Origin: CG2-30-44-17 sp964344725
GTDB taxonomy: Bacteria > Patescibacteriota > Gracilibacteria > UBA1369 > UBA12470
Reading direction: 5' to 3'
Length of the DNA stretch: 64,000 nucleotides
NCBI GenBank assembly: GCA_964344725.1
Contig: CAYFOI010000001.1
Coordinates: 62,001-126,000, forward strand
The position numbers were made by a program, and so were the translations under genes. The notes beneath the pieces were generated by a model. That model was not told where the DNA came from. It was given only the letters and a program-made list of their open reading frames with translations, and ran no database searches. Below, one piece after another: positions 15,641 through 24,216 of the stretch (position 1 is the first letter of the stretch; every line of letters starts with the position of its first letter).

Positions 15641-16969
15641 CTAAAACGCCGTCGTCTGTCCGTCAGCAATATCGAGAATCATATCAAAAGATCTCTCATA
15701 CTTAATAGTAACATCAGCTCCAGCACTGTAATAGTAGTCGACAGGGCCAGTACCAACGCCGATTGTATCAGTTTCAATCAAATATCTATCGTCAAATAAC
15801 GACAAAACATAAGTCCCCATATCCTCAGACATAATAAGCGAACGAGCCTCCTCTAAGATCTCATCCCAGTCAGTCGTTGTGGTAACAGCATCCTCAACAT
15901 AAGTGGCACTAACTTCGAGGAAATAAATTTGTTTATGCGAATGCTCAGCCAGCGCGCCATCGCCATAACTACCATGCATTGTAAGAACATCACCACTTTC
16001 TAAATACACATACATATCGAGAACAGGCTCAACATCATCAGATATATAAACTTGCAAAGCCGATAGTCCGTTAACATTAAGCTCGGTAAAAGAAGCTCCA
16101 TCATAGTCCATCATATCCATAACATCATCAAAAAACTCTCCCGAGGACAAGCCTTCATCGTTACTGTGAACAAACAGACTAACGCTAGCTGAATTAGGAT
16201 ATTGCCTATCCCAACCAGCTTGATTATTCCCTTCATCTTTGTTCCAAAGGACAACACCACCATCTGAGCTAGAGACTACCTGCCAATCATAAGGATACTG
16301 AACTTCGTAACCTTGCTCGTTTTGATAAGATTGCCAATTTAAACTTATATCAAATTCAGAAAGCCCATAATCCTGCACATACATAAATCGATATACGATC
16401 TCCGAAAGCTCCGCACGACTCAAAGTCTGAGCCGGATAAAGAAGACCATCATCTTCTGGCTCAATCAGGTTGAAGTCTTTCGCATAAGCAACGTATTCTG
16501 CAAACCAGACATCAGCAGAAACATCTTCGTATGGATCCGACATACCCTCATAATCAAGCTCAGTTCCAGCAGCCAAAGTTAGCATTTTGAGAGCCTCTGC
16601 CAGATTAACAGTTTGATCAGGCGCAAAAGTAGAGTCGCTATACCCAGAAACAATCCCCATATCATAAGCTGTATTTATATAAGGCAAATACCACGCGTCA
16701 TTTGTAAGATCGGAAAAAGGCAACTCGTAAGTATCAAGTTCAGGAGAATCTACTCCAGCCCCGGAAAGTATGATTTTTAAAGCCTCCGCTCTGTTTATAT
16801 CCTGATCTGGCATGAAAGTTCCATCATCATAACCACTAATAATGCCGTTAGATTCAAGATAAGAAATAGCAGCATAATATCGATATCCTTCCGAGACATC
16901 TGAAAAACTTGCCATAGCAAGCGAAGACCCGAAGAGAACCAAGATAAGTGAAGTAAATATCTTTTTCAT
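15641..16969 (-). CDS. SLH-domain surface protein with PsbP-like C-terminal part
   Basis: The 442-residue protein has a signal peptide (MKKIFTSLILVLFGSSLAMA) and three S-layer-homology repeats (about 21-65, 82-128 and 143-188). Each repeat has the pattern FxDV...YxxAIxYLxxxGIIxGYxDGTFxPDQxxNRAEALK. The remaining part contains VQYPYDWQVV and LFVHSNDE segments that resemble a PsbP/Mog1-like fold. SLH repeats bind secondary cell-wall polymers with pyruvylated sugars. A csaB-type pyruvyl transferase gene at the right edge of the window (63495) would fit, which is inference. The upstream gene encodes a thioredoxin-like lipoprotein, 30 bp away. Confidence 0.88.
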   Translation of the reverse strand: MKKIFTSLILVLFGSSLAMASFSDVSEGYRYYAAISYLESNGIISGYDDGTFMPDQDINRAEALKIILSGAGVDSPELDTYELPFSDLTNDAWYLPYINTAYDMGIVSGYSDSTFAPDQTVNLAEALKMLTLAAGTELDYEGMSDPYEDVSADVWFAEYVAYAKDFNLIEPEDDGLLYPAQTLSRAELSEIVYRFMYVQDYGLSEFDISLNWQSYQNEQGYEVQYPYDWQVVSSSDGGVVLWNKDEGNNQAGWDRQYPNSASVSLFVHSNDEGLSSGEFFDDVMDMMDYDGASFTELNVNGLSALQVYISDDVEPVLDMYVYLESGDVLTMHGSYGDGALAEHSHKQIYFLEVSATYVEDAVTTTTDWDEILEEARSLIMSEDMGTYVLSLFDDRYLIETDTIGVGTGPVDYYYSAGADVTIKYERSFDMILDIADGQTTAF

Positions 16970-16999
16970 AGTTTTATTTTAATTTTTTATAAGAGAAAT

Positions 17000-17353
17000 C
17001 TACTCTCCCGAAGAAACTACTTCGGGTACAGGGCATCCAGCAGCTTCTCCAAGCTCTTCAAAGGTTTGAACACCCATATCAAGAAGCTCACCATTCATAT
17101 GCCAAGTAGGATAACCAATGACACCTGCCTCAGAACACTCTTCAGAATGGAAGTCACAATTTACAAAAGTAATATATTCAAAATCATCCCCAAACATTTC
17201 TTTTTGATTACTGCAATGTCCACACCAGTCAGTTCCATAAAAAACCAAGCCAGCATCAGTGAGACATTTTGCAAACTGCTTGTATGGGCCACCACAACCA
17301 GCAATAAAAAGTAGACAGTAAACTGTAAAGAGTAGAATTGCGATCTTTTTCAT
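17000..17353 (-). CDS. Thioredoxin-like lipoprotein
   Basis: The 117-residue protein has a lipobox (FIAGC; Cys19) and a thioredoxin-like active site WCGHC (about residues 43-47), then a conserved-looking cis-Pro segment GYPTW. This matches extracytoplasmic thiol oxidoreductases of the kind often partnered with VKOR proteins. It may oxidise or reduce Cys-rich exported proteins, of which this window has several. Further Cys pairs (NCDFHSEEC) are unusual. It precedes the SLH gene by 30 bp, so they probably share a transcript. Confidence 0.8.
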   Translation of the reverse strand: MKKIAILLFTVYCLLFIAGCGGPYKQFAKCLTDAGLVFYGTDWCGHCSNQKEMFGDDFEYITFVNCDFHSEECSEAGVIGYPTWHMNGELLDMGVQTFEELGEAAGCPVPEVVSSGE

Positions 17354-17364
17354 GTTGTTTTTTG

Positions 17365-17392
17365 TTAGAATTCTAGAATTTTAGAGTTTTAG
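17365..17392. repeat. TCTAGAATTC-type tract, copy 4
   Basis: This diverged copy (TTAGAATTCTAGAATTTTAG) lies upstream of the thioredoxin-like gene and adjoins a TACTAC/GGATTAC tract at 17401-17463. Confidence 0.55.
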
Positions 17393-17400
17393 ACCATCAC

Positions 17401-17463
17401 CACCTACTACTGACTACCCACTACACTACGTACTACGGATTACGGATTACGTACTACCAACTA
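17401..17463. repeat. TACTAC/GGATTAC tract
   Basis: The tract consists of words such as CTACTGACTAC, GTACTACGGATTAC and GTACTAC and runs into the hisS stop codon. Similar tracts are at 15595-15640, 24181-24216 and 52438-52469. Confidence 0.6.
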
Positions 17464-18804
17464 GTAAACAATCTCCCCAGGTGAATACGTATCCAAGTTC
17501 TCTTCGCCAATCAATTTGATAACTTCTTCAACGGTTTGATCAAAAGGAACAGTTTTCTGCTGACCTTTCTCCATGTCGCGGATGATAATTACACCTTCAC
17601 GGACCTCTGTTATTCCCATAATGAGAGTGTAAGGTACTTTGAACTTATCGGCCAAACGTAACTGGGCTTTCATACTTGCTTTTCCAAGAGCACCAACAGT
17701 TTTCACACCTCGATCACGCAGTTTATTCATAAGAGGAAGACATTTCTTTTTAGCTTCGTCACCGAGCTGAGCAACGAAAATATGAATATCATCTTTAGAA
17801 GGAACTATCACGTTTTCACGTTTCATATTCATAATAATTCTCTCAATCCCAGCAGCATAGCCAGACCCTGGAGTAGGTTGGCCACCCATAAGTTCAATTA
17901 GACCATCATATCTGCCACCACCACCAATAGCATTCTGAGCACCTTGAGTCTTATCCCAGAATTCAAAAACAGTTCCAGTATAATAATCAAGGCCTCGAAC
18001 TAGCTTCGAATTCTCGACATACTCTATTTCTAATTCATCAAGAAAACTTTTAAGCTTAGTATGGAAATCCACACAATCATCACACCTGTACTGATCAAAT
18101 TTAGGGGCTAATTCTGCAAGAATTTGGCAATCTTCTTCTTTGCAGTCAAGAAGCCTAAGCGGATTACTATGTAGCCTCTCTTGGCAATTGTCACAAAGTG
18201 ATCTCTCTTTACCAACATAAAAATTTACAAGATCTTCCTTGTACTTCGTACGACATTTCGGACAACCGATATTATTAAGCTGAATTGTAAAAAGATGAGC
18301 TACGCCAAGATCCTCGTTGATTCTGTTAGCAATATCAATTATTTGAGCATCCAAAGCAGGATCACTCTCTCCAATTATTTCAAACCCAATCTGCCAAAAC
18401 TGGCGATAACGACCTTTTTGAGGTTTGTCATAACGGAAGTGAGGCTCAATATAATAAAGCTGTACCGGCTGAGGCCACTCTTTCATCCCATGTTGAATAT
18501 AGGAACGAACAACACCAGCAGTACTCTCTGGTTTTAGGGTTAAACTGCGTTCGCCTTTGTCTTCAAATGTATACATCTCTTTACTAACAATATCTGTCGA
18601 ATCACCAACACCACGTGCAAAAACCTCAGTGTTCTCAAAAATTGGAGTCGTAATACGTTTAAAACCAGCTTGCCTCGCACGATGACGAACAACCTTCTTG
18701 ATAAAAGTAAAATACTCATGATCGTCAGGTAATAAATCATGAGCTCCGACAGGTGTTTGTAACTTTTGTTTTTTTGTCTTCTCTTCGCCAGTATCTTCAG
18801 ACAT
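17461..18804 (-). CDS. hisS: Histidyl-tRNA synthetase
   Basis: The 447-residue class II synthetase has motif 1 near FKRITTPIFENTEVFARG, TLKPESTAGVVRSYI (motif 2 side), FRYDKPQKGRYRQFWQ, the histidine motif LVRGLDYYTGTVFEF and motif 3 GGGRYDGLI with GSGYAAGIERI. An insertion with four CxxC-like Cys pairs (GCPKC, LCDNC, DCKEEDC, RCDDC) between about residues 185 and 255 suggests a zinc-binding subdomain, as in some bacterial HisRS. The anticodon-binding domain is at the C-terminus. A promoter lies at 18841-18868. Confidence 0.96.
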   Translation of the reverse strand: MSEDTGEEKTKKQKLQTPVGAHDLLPDDHEYFTFIKKVVRHRARQAGFKRITTPIFENTEVFARGVGDSTDIVSKEMYTFEDKGERSLTLKPESTAGVVRSYIQHGMKEWPQPVQLYYIEPHFRYDKPQKGRYRQFWQIGFEIIGESDPALDAQIIDIANRINEDLGVAHLFTIQLNNIGCPKCRTKYKEDLVNFYVGKERSLCDNCQERLHSNPLRLLDCKEEDCQILAELAPKFDQYRCDDCVDFHTKLKSFLDELEIEYVENSKLVRGLDYYTGTVFEFWDKTQGAQNAIGGGGRYDGLIELMGGQPTPGSGYAAGIERIIMNMKRENVIVPSKDDIHIFVAQLGDEAKKKCLPLMNKLRDRGVKTVGALGKASMKAQLRLADKFKVPYTLIMGITEVREGVIIIRDMEKGQQKTVPFDQTVEEVIKLIGEENLDTYSPGEIVY

Positions 18805-18840
18805 ATGTTTTCAGGTTTACGAAAATAAAGTGCAAAGTTA

Positions 18841-18868
18841 ATTGTACCAGATCAAGGCTTTAAGTAAA
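18841..18868 (-). promoter_or_regulatory. Probable hisS promoter
   Basis: On the minus strand TTTACT (18863-18868) and TACAAT (18841-18846) are separated by 16 bp; the -35 box is weak. Confidence 0.5.
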
Positions 18869-18890
18869 CCTGTTTTTGGCTTAGGAGAAA

Positions 18891-19412
18891 TCAGTCTAGC
18901 CAAAACTTTGACGGAAAAAGATAATTACGCATACCAATCTCCATAACGCCATTATATTTGTAAGATTTGCTTGGGGACAAAATCGTATCGATAAAAAGAC
19001 ACTCGTGACCGGGAAGATCACCATAAAGAACATCATTATACAGTTCACATGAATATTCATCGTAATATATGCTACTTACTTCATCTGCCCATTCACCACT
19101 TCCGTCAGATTCATCATAGCAATTGATTTGAAAGATGCCATGATCGTCATCATAAGTATAGTTCGTACAAACATCATCCCAATGTAGAGAATAAATGTAT
19201 CCAGTATCATGACAATATACGCTACCGTTGTCAGCAACATCATAATCAGAACAATACTCATCCCAAGGTGGATCATAAGTGCCATCGCGGAGAATCAACA
19301 TGCCAACAGGAGGATACCACCCATAAGCTCCATAACAGATAGACATTGACCCGAATACAGAAGTCATAATAATCAATGCTGAAAGAAGCCACTTAAGTTT
19401 ATGGTTTCTCAT
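18891..19412 (-). CDS. Secreted hypothetical protein, Tyr/Asp/Cys-rich
   Basis: The 173-residue protein has a signal peptide (MRNHKLKWLLSALIIMTSVF). The mature part has three related segments of the form WDEYCSDYDVADNGSVYCHD, WDDVCTNYTYDDDHG and YDEYSCELYNDV, with regularly placed Cys, Asp and Tyr. This suggests small disulfide- or Ca-binding repeats. The family is not recognised. It lies 27 bp after tsaD on the same strand and could be co-transcribed. Confidence 0.65.
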   Translation of the reverse strand: MRNHKLKWLLSALIIMTSVFGSMSICYGAYGWYPPVGMLILRDGTYDPPWDEYCSDYDVADNGSVYCHDTGYIYSLHWDDVCTNYTYDDDHGIFQINCYDESDGSGEWADEVSSIYYDEYSCELYNDVLYGDLPGHECLFIDTILSPSKSYKYNGVMEIGMRNYLFPSKFWLD

Positions 19413-19439
19413 TTGGAAAAAATTATAGAGTAGACATGT

Positions 19440-20411
19440 CTACAATAGCGTGGCTTTGTTTGTAGCTTCAACATTCTGCCACTTTCGATACTGATTTGAG
19501 CCAGAAATATAGCGAAAATACCCAGCAACAGCGATCATTGACGCATTATCTGTGCAGTAAGCGATTTTTTTAGGAAATCTCAGTGGCAAACTTATCCTCT
19601 CAGCTACCATCTCACGCAATCTAGTATTCGCACTAACACCTCCAGCAAGATGAACCTCTTTCGCACCGAACTTCTCAGCTGCACGACGTAATTTCTCAGA
19701 CAAAACATCACAAACAGCTTCCTGAAAGCTCGCCGCGACATTATTGGTGTCCTCAAGCGGCAACCTAGAGGCAGCAGTTTTCAATCCAGAAAAACTGAAA
19801 TCGAAGCTGTCTGGGGAGAGCCAAGCCCGTGGTAAATCATATTTATTTGGATTACCATCTTCTGCAGCTTTTGAAATATAAGGTCCGCCAGGATATCCCA
19901 GGCCAAGCAGCCTAGCAACTTTATCAAAAGCCTCGCCGGCAGCGTCATCAAGGGTTTCGCCAATAACTTCAAAATCGCCATGCCCTCGCATCAAAACAAG
20001 CTCATTGTGTCCGCCCGAAACTGTCAAAACAACAATAGGGAACTGAATCTCAGAAGCATCACGTTCAAGCCAATTCGCATAAATATGTCCTTCAATATGA
20101 TTCACAGGTATCAACGGTTTCTCAAGAACAAGAGCCATAGTCGAAGCGGTCACGGTCCCAGTTAATAGCGAGCTAATAAGCCCGGGCCCTTGTGTAACAG
20201 CAATAGCATCTATTTCATCAAGATTAATCTCATCGAGAGCAGGAATAATCTTCAAAATATGTTCACGCGCAGCAACCTCCGGCACAACTCCGCCGGTCTT
20301 CGCATGCATATCAATTTGCGAATAAATAATATTCTTAAGAACTTTTGTCCCGTTCTCGACTACAGCAACTGCAGTTTCATCACAAGAAGTTTCAATCCCA
20401 AGAATTTTCAT
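19440..20411 (-). CDS. tsaD: tRNA N6-threonylcarbamoyladenosine synthase subunit TsaD
   Basis: The 323-residue protein begins MKILGIETSCDETAVAVVEN and has the metal-binding HIEGHIYANW (His residues), TVSGGHNELVLM, GEAFDKVARLLGLGYPGGP and the AGGVSANTRLRE motif. Asp in YCTDNASMIA is the third ligand. With TsaB and TsaE it makes t6A37 in ANN-decoding tRNAs; tsaB is at 56967-57380. Length is normal. Confidence 0.96.
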   Translation of the reverse strand: MKILGIETSCDETAVAVVENGTKVLKNIIYSQIDMHAKTGGVVPEVAAREHILKIIPALDEINLDEIDAIAVTQGPGLISSLLTGTVTASTMALVLEKPLIPVNHIEGHIYANWLERDASEIQFPIVVLTVSGGHNELVLMRGHGDFEVIGETLDDAAGEAFDKVARLLGLGYPGGPYISKAAEDGNPNKYDLPRAWLSPDSFDFSFSGLKTAASRLPLEDTNNVAASFQEAVCDVLSEKLRRAAEKFGAKEVHLAGGVSANTRLREMVAERISLPLRFPKKIAYCTDNASMIAVAGYFRYISGSNQYRKWQNVEATNKATLL

Positions 20412-20464
20412 ATTTAGAAGTAATTTGCTTTATCTAGCCCATCCATTAAAATCTAAAAAAGCAA

Positions 20465-20512
20465 AAACTACAACCCACTTGGTACCACCTCACTTGGGTC
20501 TATCTCACTAAT
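20465..20512. repeat. 15-bp minisatellite in non-coding DNA before cca
   Basis: Units such as CACTTGGTACCACCT and CACTTGGGTCTATCT followed by CACTAATC lie directly before the cca ATG. They are the same family that encodes SEVVP repeats in the PilB tail. Confidence 0.55.
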
Positions 20513-20513
20513 C

Positions 20514-21830
20514 ATGGAGAAAACATCCATAAAAATAGTAAAAATCCTTCGGAAAGCTGGCTACGATGCTTTTTGGGCCGGGGGCTGTGTTCGTGACACG
20601 CTGATGCTACGCAAACCAAAGGACTACGACATAGTAACAAGCGCCAAACCGGATGTTATTGAGGATCTTCTTGAGCATACAATACCGATCGGGAAAGAAT
20701 TTGGAGTGATTCTCGCAGTAGTAAAAGGCCATCATTTCGAGATAGCAACATTTAGGTCAGACAGTGGATACTCAGATGGACGTAGGCCAGACGCTGTAGA
20801 GTTCACACATCCAGAAGAAGATGCGAAGCGGAGAGACTTTACGATCAATGGACTTTTTTACGATCCGATAAAAAAACAAATCCACGATTTTGTAGACGGG
20901 AAACGCGATATAAAAGATAAACTCATTAGGTTCATCGGCGATCCACACGAACGTATCCTCGAAGATCACCTCAGAATAGTTCGTGCAATAAGGTTCAAAA
21001 CGACACTCGACTTCCAATATCATCCGGATACATACAAGGCGATAAAAAAACACGCATCGCTTTCAGCAAAAGTATCAGCGGAACGTCTTCGTGACGAACT
21101 CGACAAGATGATGTTAGATGACAATCCAGTCGAAGGATGGGAAGACATGGAAGATACTGGCGTACTTGAACATGTCATGCCTGAATTACTTGAACTAAAA
21201 GGCATAGCGCAGCCACTAGAATTTCATCATGAAGGAGATGTATGGGACCATACAATGCAAGCTCTCGGTTCCTTGCCGACAACCGCAACTCTCGAAGAAA
21301 AATGGGCGGTCCTTCTCCACGACATAGCCAAGCCACAAACTTTCGAACAAAAGGAACGTATCCGTTACGACGGTCATCCGGAAAAGTCTGCAGAAATGGC
21401 AAATGTTATTTTGCGCCGCCTCAAATTCCCAAAATATTTTATCAAACGCGTGTGTTTCGGAATCAAACACCACTTCGACATGAAGCAACTAATCGAAATG
21501 CCCGAAGGCACCCGCATAAAATGGTTTAAGAAACCCGCCTTCCCGGTACTTATGACAGTTTTCAAAGCCGATATAGCGGGCACAACACCAAGTGACTATT
21601 CCATGTACGAGAAACTTGAGAAACTTTACAAAAAAGCCAAGAAGAAAATCGCAAAAGAACCAAAAAAACTTATTACGGGAGAAGACGTCATAAAGATTCT
21701 AGAGATAAAGCCAGGACCAAAACTCGGACAAATACTCGAAGAACTTTACGAGAAACAACTTGCTGGAGAAATCAAAAATAAACGCGCAGCTTTAAAATGG
21801 GTAAATTCACTGAAAAAGTCTACGAAGTAG
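20514..21830 (+). CDS. cca: CCA-adding/poly(A) polymerase family tRNA nucleotidyltransferase with HD domain
   Basis: The 438-residue protein has the class II head: AFWAGGCVRDTLMLRKPKDYDIVT with the DYD catalytic Asp pair, RRDFTINGLFYDP, and RIVRAIRFKTTLDFQ. An HD domain follows (WAVLLHDIAKP, YDGHPEKSAE). It repairs or adds tRNA 3'-CCA ends, although the one tRNA in this window has CCA encoded. The C-terminus overlaps the next gene by 34 bp, which suggests translational coupling. Confidence 0.92.
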   Translation: MEKTSIKIVKILRKAGYDAFWAGGCVRDTLMLRKPKDYDIVTSAKPDVIEDLLEHTIPIGKEFGVILAVVKGHHFEIATFRSDSGYSDGRRPDAVEFTHPEEDAKRRDFTINGLFYDPIKKQIHDFVDGKRDIKDKLIRFIGDPHERILEDHLRIVRAIRFKTTLDFQYHPDTYKAIKKHASLSAKVSAERLRDELDKMMLDDNPVEGWEDMEDTGVLEHVMPELLELKGIAQPLEFHHEGDVWDHTMQALGSLPTTATLEEKWAVLLHDIAKPQTFEQKERIRYDGHPEKSAEMANVILRRLKFPKYFIKRVCFGIKHHFDMKQLIEMPEGTRIKWFKKPAFPVLMTVFKADIAGTTPSDYSMYEKLEKLYKKAKKKIAKEPKKLITGEDVIKILEIKPGPKLGQILEELYEKQLAGEIKNKRAALKWVNSLKKSTK

Positions 21831-22051
21831 TTCGCCGTATTCCTCGCGGCAAAACTATGACTTATGGCGAAGTCGCACGCCTAGCTGGAAACCCAAAGGC
21901 CGCCAGAGCCGTCGGCAATATTTTGCATAACAACCCAGATCCAAAGAAGATCCCATGCCATAGAGTAGTTAACGCAAAAGGAAAAGTAGCCAAAAACTAC
22001 GCATTTGGCGGAGGAATGGCTCAGAGAAAGAAGCTACAAGAGGAAAGCTAG
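21797..22051 (+). CDS. MGMT-like DNA-binding domain protein with active-site PCHR
   Basis: The 84-residue protein is only the C-terminal domain of O6-alkylguanine-DNA methyltransferase. It shows IPRGKTMTYGEVARLAGNP, RAVGNILHNNP and the active site IPCHRVVNAKG. The Cys of PCHR is present, unlike in Atl1-type proteins where it is Trp, so alkyl transfer is possible in principle. The N-terminal domain of Ada/Ogt is absent. It overlaps cca by 34 bp. Similar short forms are annotated as MGMT-family or YbaZ-like proteins. Confidence 0.85.
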   Translation: MGKFTEKVYEVVRRIPRGKTMTYGEVARLAGNPKAARAVGNILHNNPDPKKIPCHRVVNAKGKVAKNYAFGGGMAQRKKLQEES

Positions 22052-22099
22052 CTGACTATGCCATTTTGTGGTAAAATTATAAGATTAATTTGTCACAAA

Positions 22100-22690
22100 A
22101 TGACTAACGAAGGCTCACCAGACAGAGCAGAAAAAATAGAAACACTCAAGGCAGAACTAGAGGTAATATACGACACGGGATACTCAGCATTTGGACATGG
22201 TACAATTGAAGGACACGCTCAAAAAACATTTGAATCTGGCTTAAAAAGTCAGGACAAAAGAATACAAAGTACGATGATACCAATATTAGATTATGATAGA
22301 AGTTTTGAAGAACAATGGGATGATCTGTTAGAACGGTTAGAACATTGGCCTCATTACAATCTAAGCTTCATAGTCATCGTAATGATTCCGGCACCAGCAC
22401 CCGGTGATGTAGGAGGTATCGGTCACTATGAACAGGTTTGGGAAGACAATCCAGATCCAGACAAAGATGATAAGTTTTATAGAAAGCCATGGAGGGTCCC
22501 AGGCAGATATGTCATAGGATATGTAGACATTAATAAATTAGAGTTCGTTCGTAATCAAGAATTTAATCCCCAGGCATTACCATCACTAGGTAGATTGGAT
22601 GAAATGGAGACATGGGAACCAGACGAAATGGATCTTACAGCTCTGTTAGATCCTAATCCAGATTTGGATCTAGATGATGATGTCTGGTGA
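22100..22690 (+). CDS. Hypothetical protein with an HGT...GL motif
   Basis: The soluble protein of about 196 residues is not firmly recognised. The segment FGHGTIEGHAQKTFESGL resembles the HGT...GL start of ADP-ribosyltransferase-like folds, and VPGRYVIGYVDINKLEFV could be a later strand of such a fold. This is only a weak resemblance. The tail is very acidic (LDPNPDLDLDDDVW). An upstream ATG at 22058 would add 14 residues; I prefer 22100 because a -10-like TAAAAT lies at 22072-22077. Confidence 0.6.
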   Translation: MTNEGSPDRAEKIETLKAELEVIYDTGYSAFGHGTIEGHAQKTFESGLKSQDKRIQSTMIPILDYDRSFEEQWDDLLERLEHWPHYNLSFIVIVMIPAPAPGDVGGIGHYEQVWEDNPDPDKDDKFYRKPWRVPGRYVIGYVDINKLEFVRNQEFNPQALPSLGRLDEMETWEPDEMDLTALLDPNPDLDLDDDVW

Positions 22691-22734
22691 CGAGACGAAT
22701 AAACGGTTCAAAAACCCAAGTTAATTCGTGAAGT

Positions 22735-22860
22735 AGCTTCAAAATTATCGAGAGAGCATCAGCAATGTCCCTAGTTCTTCTCCAAGATTTTTTTGAATGT
22801 TAAGAGCGAACTTGGAAACGTCCGAAGGACTTTCCCGCGAGCGAAAAACATTACAAAAAA
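22735..22860. repeat. Degenerate intergenic element related to 55665-55815
   Basis: The blocks AAGATTTTTTT, AGAGC-AACTT-GAAACGTC and GACTTTC-CGAGCGAAAA-CATTA occur here and, in the same order, at 55665-55815. In that second copy a REP-like hairpin sits between the last two blocks. No reading frame is evident. Confidence 0.45.
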
Positions 22861-22866
22861 ATCCCT

Positions 22867-24084
22867 TTAAACTAATTTCTTCTTCCTAAGCTCAACAACA
22901 ATTTTTTCCATATAAATCACAAGTCCACCTAGAGCGATGAACATAACGATCCAATTAACAAACAGACCGATATAAGGGACCGCAGACAATATCAAGAGAA
23001 GTCCTAGCCCGAGAGCCATTCGTCCAAAATCAGGCCAGAATTTACTAGTTTTAGTCTTCGGTTTCAAAATCATACTGCCGATCAAATAACCAGCATATAT
23101 CTTCGCCAAAACCCAATAAATAGCCACAATTAGTAGTAAGATCAAAGCCATCTTAAATCCAACAAGCGTAAACATAAGCATGACAGATACAATGGGCAGT
23201 CCAATGATGAATATCAGCCCATAAAAAAGACTCTTCCAGTATTTTTGATAAACAATCTCACAAGTATTTCGCATAGAGTAAGGAACGAGAAGAGCCAGCA
23301 CCAAACCAATTACTAACAAGCTCAAAAGTGACCAGATCTTCATAAATATAAATCCAACACTAGTAACCTTAGCAGCCTCTTGTTTAAGCTCATCAGCTTG
23401 AGCAGTTAACTCTTCTTTGGCTTGAGAAAAATCCAAAGCACTTATTTGCTCAAAAGCTACCCTGCCACCAACAACATCATCATTAACCATTAACTCACTC
23501 GAAGATCTATAACTCAAATTCCCCTCAATCCATGCTTTGTCAGATATATGGATCCCAGATTCAGAAGTGAAATTAGCATTGCCCAAAACAGTCCCACCAA
23601 AAACAAGAGTAGAAGCAATGAAAGTAAGGTCGTTCGCATAAGTACCGTTCAAATTAGCATTGCCGGAAGTCCCATAGACATCACCACCAACACTACTATC
23701 TGGAGACATAGACACAGTGCCTCCAAGAATCATAACATCATCACCAACAGCACCATTGATATTAACCCACCCTCCAGCACAACGAACATCATCTCCGACA
23801 TCTCCAGAGAGCACAACTTGCCCACCAGTTATAAGAATGTCACCGGCAACATCTCCAGAAATCTCAACATTTCCACCAACCACTATAAGATCACCATTAA
23901 CATCTTCCTTAACGACAACATTGCCGCCAAATACATACAAATCGTCATCATAAGCCTCCTCAAGAATTGATGTCTCGGCATACTCAAAACTAGCAGCCTT
24001 TGCAACTAAGCTAAGTCCAACAACGCTTAGGCAGATAGCCACAAGCGCAATAATAGCTATAGTCTTTTTCATTTTTTGTTTCAT
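22867..24084 (-). CDS. Bactofilin-like membrane protein
   Basis: The 405-residue protein has a signal peptide (about 1-31), then about 170 residues of short Gly/Asp/Val repeats (NVVVKEDVNGDLIVVGGNVE, ISGDVAGDILITGG, LSGDVGDDVRCAGG) forming a right-handed beta-helix like bactofilins. Four or so membrane helices follow in the C-terminal half (about 245-390). Polymer-forming domains of this type occur fused to membrane anchors in many CPR genomes. The repeats would face the cell exterior, so an envelope scaffold role is likely. The C-terminus is basic (VVELRKKKLV). Confidence 0.8.
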   Translation of the reverse strand: MKQKMKKTIAIIALVAICLSVVGLSLVAKAASFEYAETSILEEAYDDDLYVFGGNVVVKEDVNGDLIVVGGNVEISGDVAGDILITGGQVVLSGDVGDDVRCAGGWVNINGAVGDDVMILGGTVSMSPDSSVGGDVYGTSGNANLNGTYANDLTFIASTLVFGGTVLGNANFTSESGIHISDKAWIEGNLSYRSSSELMVNDDVVGGRVAFEQISALDFSQAKEELTAQADELKQEAAKVTSVGFIFMKIWSLLSLLVIGLVLALLVPYSMRNTCEIVYQKYWKSLFYGLIFIIGLPIVSVMLMFTLVGFKMALILLLIVAIYWVLAKIYAGYLIGSMILKPKTKTSKFWPDFGRMALGLGLLLILSAVPYIGLFVNWIVMFIALGGLVIYMEKIVVELRKKKLV

Positions 24085-24180
24085 TTTGTTTGTTTTATGG
24101 AAATTCTCTTCAAATTCTAACCTAGAAGTAAAAAAAGTTCAAAATTTCAACAAAAAGGCCGATGCCGCGACACACACATC

Positions 24181-24216
24181 CCACTACATACTACGGATTA
24201 CGTACTACGTACTAAC
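24181..24216. repeat. TACTACGGATTAC tract
   Basis: The tract CTACATACTACGGATTACGT continues as ACTACGTACTAAC into the 3' end of the RNA methyltransferase gene, supplying its stop codon region. Confidence 0.6.
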
